From assembly GCF_030285785.1 (NCBI RefSeq), contig NZ_CP127247.1, forward strand, positions 1,883,501 to 1,947,500: 64,000 nt of DNA, read 5' to 3'. Made by a program: the position numbers and the translations under genes. The DNA comes from Parasedimentitalea psychrophila (GTDB taxonomy: Bacteria; Pseudomonadota; Alphaproteobacteria; Rhodobacterales; Rhodobacteraceae). The stretch's first letter is position 1, and each line of letters begins with the position of its first letter. Under the pieces are notes generated by a model. The model did no database searches and was not told the origin of the DNA. It saw only the letters and a list, made by a program, of their open reading frames with translations. This document shows positions 48,232 to 56,735 of this stretch, piece by piece.

Positions 48232-49680
48232 TTAGTTTGCGTAGGCAACAGCCGGAAGCCAAGTGGTCAATTGCGGGACGAAGAACACGATCAAAAGGCC
48301 CAGGATCTGAAGCAGTACAAAGGGGATAATACCGCGATAGATGTGGCTCAAGCTGATATTTGGCGGGCAAACGCCCTTGAGATAGAACAGTGCAAAGCCG
48401 ACCGGAGGCGTCAGGAACGAGGTTTGCAATGTCACAGCCACAAGGATGGCAAACCAGACAACCGAGGGGTTGTCGACGACGCCATAGCCTTCAACTGGGA
48501 TGTTCAGGCCCACAATCACCGGCAGCATCAAAGGCATAATGATCAGGGTGATCTCGATCCAGTCCAGCAGAAAACCGAGCAGGAAGATGATGAACAGAAT
48601 GAAAGCAATAACCAAGTAGGGGTTGTCAAAACTGCCCAGAACCATGTTCTCGATGATCTCATCGCCGCCGAAACGACGTAGAATATATGAGAAGAAATTG
48701 GCAGCGATGAAAATCCCGACAATGTAACCCGAGGTGTTAAGGGTCTGGCGCATCACATCCAAGAAGACTTTGCCGTTCAGATTGCGCGATGCCAGTGCCA
48801 GCAGTGTCGCGCCAAGCGCGCCAAGACCAGAGGCCTCGGTCGGAGTGGCCAACCCGAAGAAGATAGATCCGAGCACCACAATGATGAGGCCAAAGGGCGG
48901 TACCACTGAAAGTGCCACGTCCTTAACCACTTTCATGCTGATCGGTTCACGATTTTCCGGTACCGGCATCGAACTGGGCGAAATCAGGCCGTAGACGATG
49001 ATGTAGACGATATAAAGCACGCCAAGCAGAAGCCCGGGAAACAGAGCGCCCATAAACAGATCACCCAGTGAGATCGCCAGCTGATCCGACATGATCACCA
49101 GCATGATCGACGGCGGGATAAGGATACCCAGCGTACCCGAGGCCGCAATGGTGCCGGTCGCGATGGGTTTTGCGTAACCCTGGTCCATCATCGTGGGAAT
49201 ACCCATGACACCCAGCAAGACCACCGACGCACCAATCACCCCGGTCGAAGCCGCCAGAATGATGCCGATCAGCATAACGGTCAGCGCCAACCCGCCTTTC
49301 AGAGCGCCAAACAGCACCTGCATCGAGCGCATCATCTTTTGCGCGACGCCAGACTGATCCAGCATCAACCCCATATAGATGAACATCGGCAGTGCGACGA
49401 GGATGGGGTTCTTGATGATACTGCCGAAAAAGCGGCCCGCATTGACGTGCAGTTTCACATAAGAAACGCCCGTGCGGTGAAAGGCGATATATTCGTTGAT
49501 CAGCGCCTTGTTGGGATCAAGCACCAGGAAGGCAATGAGTGAAAAGATCAGGCTGACACCAACCAGTGAGTAGACCACCGGGATGCCGCGAAACAGCATG
49601 AAGATAAAGGTCAGGAACATGACCAGAACCAGCCATTGGTTCAGGTCCATCAACATGCCCATGGCAGAGAGTATTTCCAT
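48232..49680 (-). CDS. TRAP transporter large permease (DctM)
   Basis: 482 aa, about twelve to fourteen membrane segments. GVIGASVVLLGVMGIPTMMDQGY and the IPPSIMLVIMSDQ segment are DctM signatures, as is the C-terminal FLTPPVGFALFYLKGVCP. Forms the transport channel driven by the sodium gradient. Four nucleotides separate it from the small permease gene upstream. Confidence 0.95.
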   Translation of the reverse strand: MEILSAMGMLMDLNQWLVLVMFLTFIFMLFRGIPVVYSLVGVSLIFSLIAFLVLDPNKALINEYIAFHRTGVSYVKLHVNAGRFFGSIIKNPILVALPMFIYMGLMLDQSGVAQKMMRSMQVLFGALKGGLALTVMLIGIILAASTGVIGASVVLLGVMGIPTMMDQGYAKPIATGTIAASGTLGILIPPSIMLVIMSDQLAISLGDLFMGALFPGLLLGVLYIVYIIVYGLISPSSMPVPENREPISMKVVKDVALSVVPPFGLIIVVLGSIFFGLATPTEASGLGALGATLLALASRNLNGKVFLDVMRQTLNTSGYIVGIFIAANFFSYILRRFGGDEIIENMVLGSFDNPYLVIAFILFIIFLLGFLLDWIEITLIIMPLMLPVIVGLNIPVEGYGVVDNPSVVWFAILVAVTLQTSFLTPPVGFALFYLKGVCPPNISLSHIYRGIIPFVLLQILGLLIVFFVPQLTTWLPAVAYAN

Positions 49681-49684
49681 GTAA

Positions 49685-50467
49685 TCAGGCCTCGGAGTCG
49701 GCGCGGCGGTTCAGCACAAAGCTGATCGCGGCAATGATGGTAATTAGGCCCAGACCGTACCAGACCGTGTAGTCGAAAATGGGCTCACGGGCGACTTTTC
49801 GGATATGGAGCTCAGGGTTAGACAGATGCATGATCCACCACAGAGCGTAGTAGACCGCCCGCTCGCCCATAAACCAGAAACCTGGCAGCCCGCCGAGGAT
49901 CATCCTCCAGAGCACAGGATCATTCAGTTTGGCAAGATTGCGGGACAGTGTCGCAACCGTCGATATGATTGCCACAACAAACAAAAGAGGCAGAGCGGAT
50001 TTCAAAAGGTAGAGGCCGTGCAGCCCGTTCGGACTGTCAGAGCCTTCGCGCGCGGCGATCGATGAGACCGCGTAGTGGGTCAGCACGTCTGTCATGATCA
50101 AAAGGAACGGCAATAGCAGCCAGCCCAGACCAAATACTTCAATCCGCGCCTTTTTGCGCTTGGAGAAATTGGCGTGAAGAATATCCACCCGCACATGGCT
50201 GTTGGTGGTAATCGCATAGCCAAAAGCCGTGAGCATGGCGATGCCGTAGAGCCACCACTGCAAATCGTCAAGCCAGGCTTGGTTCATGCCCATCTTGCGG
50301 ATGATCACCTGGGTGACGATTGCCAGTATCAGGATCGGAAAAAACCAAGCAATAACATTGCCCAGGTTGATCACAAGCCTGTCGCCCCATAGATGTTCCG
50401 AGCGGTTCATTTCACCTGGATCGGTGATTTTGAGCACTTGCTCGACGTCGATATTAGCCCCGGTCAT
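49685..50467 (-). CDS. TRAP transporter small permease (DctQ)
   Basis: 260 aa from the ATG at 50467; the frame opens at 50488 but AGGGA before 50467 favours the later start. Membrane segments near 40-60, 80-100, 120-140, 175-195 and 235-255. WLDDLQWWLYGIAMLTAFGYAI and HVRVDIL are DctQ hallmarks. Longer than most DctQ (about 170-200 aa), with a C-terminal extension carrying an additional membrane segment, as in the mannitol/chloroaromatic-type TRAP subgroup. Confidence 0.9.
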   Translation of the reverse strand: MTGANIDVEQVLKITDPGEMNRSEHLWGDRLVINLGNVIAWFFPILILAIVTQVIIRKMGMNQAWLDDLQWWLYGIAMLTAFGYAITTNSHVRVDILHANFSKRKKARIEVFGLGWLLLPFLLIMTDVLTHYAVSSIAAREGSDSPNGLHGLYLLKSALPLLFVVAIISTVATLSRNLAKLNDPVLWRMILGGLPGFWFMGERAVYYALWWIMHLSNPELHIRKVAREPIFDYTVWYGLGLITIIAAISFVLNRRADSEA

Positions 50468-50542
50468 GACTTTCTTCCCTCTGTTCATGCGACGGCGGCC
50501 GCCGTAAGGCAGCCGCCATCCTTTAGTTCAACGTGCCAGTAA

Positions 50543-51580
50543 TCAGTTGCGTGGCAGGTAGATTGTTGACCAGACCTTATAGCCTTCGCGGTATTCCTGC
50601 AGATCAGCCCAGACTTCTTGGAAGAATGGATCGTCCGCAGCCAATTCACCGACAACTTCGTCCCATGCGCCTTCAAAAGCACCCAGCATCTCTGGCGACC
50701 ACTGCTTGATGGTCACGCCGTTGTTTTCAACGTTGTCGACCATTGCGGCATAGTTCGAGGCTTCGCCTTCGGCGAGGTTGGTGGTGATTGTGGCAAGACA
50801 AGCAGTTTCAATCTGCGCCTGCTGGGTTTCGTCCAGATCTGCCCAAACGTCGCCGTTAACCAGCAGTTCGAACAGAGTCGAGGGCTGGTGCCAACCGGGG
50901 AAGTAGTTGAACTTAGCGATTTTGTGGAAGCCAAGACGCGCATCAATGAGGGGCATCGAGAACTCAGTCGCGTCAATTGCGCCACGTTCCAGTGCCGGGA
51001 AGATGTCGCCGGCTGCCAGCAGCGAGGTCGAAACGCCAAGCTTATCCATGACTTTCGCACCAAGGCCGAAGAAACGCATGTTCAGACCCTTGAGGTCCTC
51101 AACAGTGTTGATTTCTTTCTTGAACCAGCCTGAAGTTTCCGGCGCGATCACGCCGCAAGGGATGGCGTGCACATTGTAGCCAGCATCGTCATACATCTGC
51201 TGCCAATATTTGGCTCCGTCATCATAGAGAATCCAACCCAGGAATTCACCAGCTTCCGGGCCAAATGGTACAGCCGCAAAAAGCGAGGCCGTATTGAGTT
51301 TGCCCTGCCAATAACCTGTCGTGGCGTAAGCCGCATCGACCGAACCGTTGGCAACGGCATCCAGTGCTTCGAGCGTCGGTACCAGTTTGCCGGGGTCGTA
51401 ACGTTCAACTTCGACATCATTGGAAATCGAGTTGATCCGGTTGGTGAAATCCACGGCAGCCGTGCCGAGGATCGGCAGGTTCTGGCCAAAAGCGGTGGTC
51501 ATTTCGATAGTTGTCTGAGCCGAGACGGCGGAGCCCATCAAGGCAAGTCCGGCTACAGCGGCACGTATATTGATTGTCAT
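50543..51580 (-). CDS. TRAP transporter substrate-binding protein (DctP/TakP type)
   Basis: 345 aa. ATG 51580 follows GGGAGGA and begins the Sec signal MTINIRAAVAGLALMGSAVSA; the frame is open to 51682. MRFFGLGAKVMDKLG and the ATEFSMPLIDARLG region correspond to the substrate pocket of DctP/TakP proteins, where the arginine binds the ligand carboxylate. Ligand probably an organic acid; 2-oxo acids fit the TakP-like look, but that is inference. First gene of the operon. Confidence 0.92.
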   Translation of the reverse strand: MTINIRAAVAGLALMGSAVSAQTTIEMTTAFGQNLPILGTAAVDFTNRINSISNDVEVERYDPGKLVPTLEALDAVANGSVDAAYATTGYWQGKLNTASLFAAVPFGPEAGEFLGWILYDDGAKYWQQMYDDAGYNVHAIPCGVIAPETSGWFKKEINTVEDLKGLNMRFFGLGAKVMDKLGVSTSLLAAGDIFPALERGAIDATEFSMPLIDARLGFHKIAKFNYFPGWHQPSTLFELLVNGDVWADLDETQQAQIETACLATITTNLAEGEASNYAAMVDNVENNGVTIKQWSPEMLGAFEGAWDEVVGELAADDPFFQEVWADLQEYREGYKVWSTIYLPRN

Positions 51581-52089
51581 ATTGTTCCTCCCGAGAACAG
51601 TTGCTTGGCGCAATATCCAACTAAAGCGACTCACGTCGCCGAATTTGGTAATTTTATATAACCAATTTTCAGAGGAACTCACATATTAACTTGAGCTTGT
51701 CTCGATTTACGTTGGGAACCATGTGGATTTTTCAATAATATGGCCGTTGATCCCCGTCTTCATAGTGGTAGCCCCGCGATTCCTTCTTGGCAGGCGGGGC
51801 TGTTTGTGTTGCCCGTGCAGAACTGGACGCACTGTGGAAACAGATGGATCACAAGCTGGGGTGTGGCAATAATGCTGCGATGCCATCACTGGCAACCCGA
51901 TCTGTTCCGGCACGCTGCTGTTGTCGCTTCATGTCGCCACCTTCAGTGATGCAGCGTGCAACAACTGTTTCATTGGACATTTTGTTTCTGCGATTCACAG
52001 CCGCTGCCAGAAACGCTGCGGTTCTACACCCGGGCTGCCTTACGGATTGTCGCCTCTCATGGTTTGCAGGTAAGCCGCTGACAGGCAGC
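51581..52089. other. intergenic region upstream of the TRAP operon
   Basis: About 510 nt without convincing genes. Contains the TRAP promoter region (AT-rich 51640-51690) and a hairpin AGCCCCGC (51770-51777) / GCGGGGCT (51794-51801). Confidence 0.4.
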
Positions 52090-52250
52090 GGGACAGCCAG
52101 TTCACCGGTTTTGAATGGATACAGGCGCTGAAAGAGGCTGCTGTGAAGATATCCCCTCTCCCGGATGTAAAGATGCGCTGCCGGGCAGTGGACAGCCGGA
52201 TGATGAAACGGATGACATGCTATAACGCCGAACGCCCGCATTCGTCCCAC
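52090..52250 (+). pseudogene. IS3-family transposase (OrfB) scar
   Basis: A broken frame reads FTGFEWIQALKEAAVKIS...CRAVDSRMMKRM...YNAERPHSSHG, matching the end of an IS3-type integrase core with internal deletions (the WRSLKYE stretch is missing). Its end abuts the sulfotransferase start. Confidence 0.6.
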
Positions 52251-52252
52251 GG

Positions 52253-52870
52253 ATGTTTGTGTGCCCGAGGCACAAATTTTCTTTTGCGAGAATTCCGAAA
52301 TGTGCGAATTCAACTCTAGTGAAGACATTTTCCAAACACTGCGGTGTGACACTCAAAAATGATGCCTCCGGCCAAAAAGCAAAGATTCTATTCAATCTCG
52401 ACGCCGGTGCATCTGTATTTGAGTCCGCCAGAAAAGCCGTATTCTTTCGTGAGCCGTTGTCGCGGGCAGTCTCCATGTGGCTTGACAAGGGGCACAATTT
52501 AACCTGGATACAGAAATGCAGGTTTGCCGGTTCAGATACGCAAGCGCCGACATTTCTCGAGTTTTTGAAATCACTTGAAGAAAACGAATTTCACCACGAT
52601 GGCCACTTCATTCCACAGACCAGCATGGTGCCAGGCGATCTCTCACAGTATCACGTTGGAACTGTTGAGAATATCGACAGGGATCTTCCCCGTATTTGCG
52701 AGGAGATTTTTGGCGAATTTTTTGGAGTCGAATTAGAACGATCAAATCGGACAAATGCACATGAGCGACTTGGCGAAATCTCGCAAGAGGAGCGAGACCT
52801 GGTATCGAAACTATATCACAGGGACTTCGTGCTCTATAATTCTCTCAGTGCAAATGCTGCCTCGTTGTGA
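52253..52870 (+). CDS. sulfotransferase family protein
   Basis: 205 aa. PAPS-binding motifs: the 5'-phosphosulfate loop in FARIPKCANSTLVKTF and the 3'-phosphate motif in VFFREPLSRAVSMW. Short but complete for the small sulfotransferase-2-like group. ATG 52253 comes directly after the IS3 scar and lacks a strong ribosome-binding site. Overlaps the next glycosyltransferase by 4 bp, so both probably build or modify a surface glycan. Confidence 0.8.
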   Translation: MFVCPRHKFSFARIPKCANSTLVKTFSKHCGVTLKNDASGQKAKILFNLDAGASVFESARKAVFFREPLSRAVSMWLDKGHNLTWIQKCRFAGSDTQAPTFLEFLKSLEENEFHHDGHFIPQTSMVPGDLSQYHVGTVENIDRDLPRICEEIFGEFFGVELERSNRTNAHERLGEISQEERDLVSKLYHRDFVLYNSLSANAASL

Positions 52871-53802
52871 GCTCTCTGTCTGTAGTCATGGGCGTTCACA
52901 ACGGTGCAAAATACCTCTCCGAGGCAATTGACAGCATTTTGTCGCAGTCTTTCCGGGATTTTGAGTTCATCATCATTGATGACGGTTCAACGGACGCAAC
53001 GGCTGAAATCCTGGGTGAATTTTCGCGCCGGGATTCGCGCCTTCAATGTATATCCCTCGATAAGAATTTGGGTTTGCCGCATGCTCTGAACCTGGGCATT
53101 CAAAAGGCGAGTGGAAACATAATTGCCCGGATGGATTGTGACGATGTGTCCGGTCCTGAGCGCTTTGAATTGCAACTCGCAGCCATGGAGACCAGCGGCG
53201 CTGATCTTTTGGGAACATTTGCTTTCAGTCTGAGCTCGAACGGAGCCACGAAGGTGAGAGAGCCACTGCCTGTAACGGAAGACGGCATCGCGCTAAGATT
53301 ACCACACAGCAATTGCATCGTTCATCCCAGCGTAATGGTTAAAAAGACTGTGCTGGAGGATGTCGGAGGCTACAACGAAGAGTTCTTGAATAGCCAGGAC
53401 TACGATCTTTGGCTTCGCCTGCTACCGCAGGCTCGGATGAACAATCTGGACGTGCCTCTGATCGGGTACAGAAGGCACAATGGCCAGATCAGCGCTCGCA
53501 AAAGTAGAGGTAAACAAACACATTACAGTGTCTGCGCCGCCTTGAGCCATTTTAGAGTTGGCTTCGACATGGATCGCATTAGCCCAAAGGAAGATGTCGC
53601 GGTTGTTGTCAACGGCTTTACCGAAGTCTTCCAGGCTGATCTCACTCCTCGGGTAAGGCAGTGTCTTAACGGGCATGTGATCCGATACGCCCGAAAATGC
53701 GTACGAGACAAAGATCAGCGCAAGGCCCTGAGGGACCTCTTGTTTACAACCGCCACGTTTCGTGAAAAGTGCAAGTGGCAACTCTACCAGTTGACAGGTT
53801 AA
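52867..53802 (+). CDS. family 2 glycosyltransferase
   Basis: 311 aa, GT-A fold. VVMGVHNGAKYLSEAIDSIL at the start, IIDDGSTD nucleotide-binding segment, RMDCDDV as the metal-binding DxD, and NSQDYDLWLRL with the catalytic ED-equivalent. Start GTG 52867 overlaps the sulfotransferase stop. Cytoplasmic or membrane-peripheral; likely transfers a sugar to a polysaccharide precursor. Base composition is less GC-rich than the core genes, consistent with acquired surface-polysaccharide functions. Confidence 0.9.
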   Translation: MSSLSVVMGVHNGAKYLSEAIDSILSQSFRDFEFIIIDDGSTDATAEILGEFSRRDSRLQCISLDKNLGLPHALNLGIQKASGNIIARMDCDDVSGPERFELQLAAMETSGADLLGTFAFSLSSNGATKVREPLPVTEDGIALRLPHSNCIVHPSVMVKKTVLEDVGGYNEEFLNSQDYDLWLRLLPQARMNNLDVPLIGYRRHNGQISARKSRGKQTHYSVCAALSHFRVGFDMDRISPKEDVAVVVNGFTEVFQADLTPRVRQCLNGHVIRYARKCVRDKDQRKALRDLLFTTATFREKCKWQLYQLTG

Positions 53803-54269
53803 GGGTGCGCGGCCCCGTCATTATACCGCGTATTGATGACGCATTTGGGGGCGCTCTGTTTTGGGCTGTGGGGCCGAATGGCAGATAGCGTCGAGGCTTC
53901 CATTTTGTCAGAATTCATCAAAGGCCGTATTCGTAACGAGACAGTGGTCTTGTCACGGTTTGGTGCCGTCCTTTTGTTAGTATATTTTGCAACAAAGGAG
54001 ATGAACTATGGGACCAACACCAACGGAATTCGATCCACAAAGGCAGCCAAGAGCAACAACAGTGCAAATAGAAGTTAAGCGGCAAGTATCGCCGAAGTTG
54101 GTGTCTTTGCGCCGGATTTCTCGTTCAAATCAGACCTAATGATTGCGTCAATTCCTCCCTCGTCGCCTTGGTGTACAGGGATCTTGTTGGTATAACGAAA
54201 ATGATCTATTTGCAGTTTAATATTCCAAATTGGAATTTTTGAACAAGTATCGGTTTTGGAGGATGAGCC
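53803..54269. other. intergenic region with a possible small ORF
   Basis: 467 nt before the LysR gene. A 43-codon frame (54008-54139) follows AAAGGAGATGAACT; otherwise nothing recognised. Confidence 0.4.
54008..54139 (+). CDS. possible 43-aa small protein
   Basis: Starts MGPTPTEFDPQRQPR and ends RRISRSNQT; basic, no membrane segment. The AAAGGAG 8 nt upstream is a good ribosome-binding site and the preceding stretch is AT-rich. No family recognised. A 25-codon frame in another register uses ATG 54001. May be spurious. Confidence 0.3.
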   Translation: MGPTPTEFDPQRQPRATTVQIEVKRQVSPKLVSLRRISRSNQT

Positions 54270-55199
54270 ATGGATAGCCGCATTGGACTGCGTCAGCTCC
54301 GCGCCTTTCACGCCGTCATGACGACAGGCAATGTCACTGCGGCGGCGCAGCAACTAAATTTGACCCAGCCTGCGGTCAGCAAACAGCTTGCCGCGCTGGA
54401 ACAGTCTTTGGGCATCACATTGTTTCACCGGAAAAGCGGCTCTGCCACCAGCGCCACCAGAGAGGGCATTGCTTTCTTTAAAGCCTCGGAAACAACGATT
54501 TCCGGGCTGGAAGATTTGCCGATGATTGCGCGTGACATTGCCACCAACAGCCAGCGTCGCCTGCGCATTGCCGCGACTCCGCCGATCATCAACAGCCGCC
54601 CCATGATGCAGGCCATCAAGAACTTCCGCCGGGATTATGAGGATATACAGATCTCTTTTGAGGCGCGCGCCCGGATTGACATCGAAGATTGGGTGCTGCG
54701 GCGTCAGGTCGACTTTGCTGTTGCCCTGCTTCCTGCAAGTGCGCCGGGCCTTAGCGCGCGCAAACTTGTTGATACCTCGGCGGTTGTTGCAATGGCCCCT
54801 GATCATGTCCTCTCGGGTGAGGATGTGCTGACCCCTGAAACAGTTAAGGGGCATCAAGTCATTCTGCCAAGCCGTCAATTGCTGCGGTGCCGCATTGAAG
54901 CGGCGCTAAAGACCTCAGGAGAATCCCTGCAGGTTGGAATGGAGGCCTCGTCGTCGCTCATGTGCTGCCACATGGCCGCCTCGGGTTTAGGCGTTGCGAT
55001 TTGCGATCCTTTTAGCCCATCCACATTTGCGCAGTCTCTCTTGACGGTTCGGGCCTGGCAGCCTGAAGTACCATTGTCTTATGGTGCATTGATGCCAAAG
55101 GATGTCGACCTGAGCAGCCCCGCCTGCAGATTTCTTGACCTCCTAGAGGAGAGTTTTTCTATGCCGCTCCAATCCGGATTACCGCGAGCATCCGCATGA
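54270..55199 (+). CDS. LysR-family transcriptional regulator
   Basis: 309 aa. N-terminal winged helix (LRQLRAFHAVMTTGNVTAAAQQLNLTQPAVSKQLAALEQSLG) and a periplasmic-binding-like effector domain. GGAGGATGAGCC precedes the ATG. Its stop overlaps the next gene's ATG (ATGA), so it is cotranscribed with the formylglycine-generating enzyme and may regulate it or the nearby ABC importer. Effector unknown. Confidence 0.93.
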   Translation: MDSRIGLRQLRAFHAVMTTGNVTAAAQQLNLTQPAVSKQLAALEQSLGITLFHRKSGSATSATREGIAFFKASETTISGLEDLPMIARDIATNSQRRLRIAATPPIINSRPMMQAIKNFRRDYEDIQISFEARARIDIEDWVLRRQVDFAVALLPASAPGLSARKLVDTSAVVAMAPDHVLSGEDVLTPETVKGHQVILPSRQLLRCRIEAALKTSGESLQVGMEASSSLMCCHMAASGLGVAICDPFSPSTFAQSLLTVRAWQPEVPLSYGALMPKDVDLSSPACRFLDLLEESFSMPLQSGLPRASA

Positions 55200-56134
55200 C
55201 GGATGGCAAGCCCTGTTGTCATGTTGCCCGTAACATGGGCCATAAGGACAGCGCCCCACAGGTCTTCACCGCTCAGAAAAGCAGCGTCAATTTTGACACT
55301 GCCCTGATCCCCGGTGGCAAGGCGGTGGGCGGCACCGCACATCCGAAAATTGCCGACGATGGCGAGGGTCCGTTGCGGTCTTCGCGTGTCAGGCCGTTTC
55401 GTATGGCGATGACCACAGTGACCAACGCCCAGTTTCAGGCCTTTGCTGCGGCAACCGGCTATGTCACTGAGGCCGAGGGTTTTGGCTGGTCCTTTGTCTT
55501 TTGGAGCGATGTTGCCAAACAGAGTGCTGGCGTGAGGCGGGTGCCGGGGCTGGATTGGTGGCGCGCGGTGGAGGGTGCGGACTGGCGCAACAGTCATGGC
55601 CCAAAGACGGACCCGTCGGTCTGGCGGTCAGATCACCCCGTTTCGCAAGTGTCCTGGGCCGATGCCCGGGCCTACGCGAGCTGGGTCGGGGGGCGACTTC
55701 CAACCGAGGCCGAATGGGAACATGCTGCCCGTGGGGGGCTCGGCGATGTCAAATATCCTTGGGGAGACAGCGACCCGGACGACGTTGGCAATTTCCGATG
55801 CAATATCTGGCAGGGCCATTTTCCGCAGACAAATACAGCAGCTGACGGATACCGCCATACCGCCCCGGCGCAGTCGTTTGAACCCAATGGCTTTGGCCTC
55901 TACAACATGGTTGGAAATGTCTGGGAATGGACCGGCGACAGGTTCACGATCAAGTCTCTGAAGACTTCCGTAAAGGCAAGATTGGCCGGGATGAAGGATT
56001 ACCGCCTGTCCAAAGGCGGCTCTTTTCTGTGCCACCAAAGCTATTGCTTCCGATACCGCATCGCCGCGCGCTCAGGCAACTCGCCGGACAGCGCAACTCC
56101 GCATCAGGGGTTTCGAATGGTTTGGGATGTTTGA
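55196..56134 (+). CDS. formylglycine-generating enzyme (sulfatase maturase, SUMF1 type)
   Basis: 312 aa. Contains GRLPTEAEWEHAARGG, GNVWEWTGD and, decisively, GGSFLCHQSYCFRYRIAARSGN with both active-site cysteines (C279 and C284) that bind copper in true formylglycine-generating enzymes; paralogues of other function lack this pair. It oxidises a cysteine in the sulfatase motif CxPxR to formylglycine. The N-terminal CC near residue 8 occurs in other bacterial members as I recall. No sulfatase gene lies in the window. Confidence 0.88.
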   Translation: MTDGKPCCHVARNMGHKDSAPQVFTAQKSSVNFDTALIPGGKAVGGTAHPKIADDGEGPLRSSRVRPFRMAMTTVTNAQFQAFAAATGYVTEAEGFGWSFVFWSDVAKQSAGVRRVPGLDWWRAVEGADWRNSHGPKTDPSVWRSDHPVSQVSWADARAYASWVGGRLPTEAEWEHAARGGLGDVKYPWGDSDPDDVGNFRCNIWQGHFPQTNTAADGYRHTAPAQSFEPNGFGLYNMVGNVWEWTGDRFTIKSLKTSVKARLAGMKDYRLSKGGSFLCHQSYCFRYRIAARSGNSPDSATPHQGFRMVWDV

Positions 56135-56735
56135 GCGAGCGGACCTGTCACGGCATTGCTCCGCCCCCATGAGGGCATATTCTGCCCCGAAGAAGATCTG
56201 CCATGGCGTCACGACCCTGCGAAGAATTCAAACGCCACGCAGTGCGGATCGCACCAACCAGCGGGCGTTGTTGCAAAAGAGGATCAGGAACCGGGGCAAG
56301 GAAGGCGAATGCCTTCGCCGCCTGAATGAGCCGCCTGAATGAGCCGCCGGGGCGGAACGAAAGCGGCACAGGTCTACTTTTGAGATTTCGCGTATATCGC
56401 TGGGTTTGCTCTGTAAATCTCTCACCATTGCCGGTATGTTGACCCAATGGCATCAAAGGTATTTTGCCACGGCGCTTTAGGGGGATATGCCGGGCATTTC
56501 AAGCCTATTTCCAGTCGAACTGGCGTCGTTAGTTCGCGGAGACAGGTCGTGTTTGATCCCGCTCAGCCCTGATCCATGGCTATCCTATATCTCTGTGTGC
56601 TGCTGTGGCCGGGGGTTTCGTGGGGTTATCGCAGTTATATGGGGCAGATTTCTGCAAGATGGATCGCGTCGAAAACATGTTGCAATGTTTGATAATACCA
56701 AGACAATGCCGACAAAATAATAGTGGAGGAATAAT
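56135..56735. other. intergenic region with a probable IS3 OrfA scar
   Basis: About 600 nt. The frame from 56203 reads MASRPCEEFKRHAVRIAPTSGR, like the start of IS3-type OrfA, then degrades. At 56325-56350 CCGCCTGAATGAG is duplicated. The AT-rich part near 56660-56730 probably contains the promoter of the following binding-protein gene. Confidence 0.45.
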
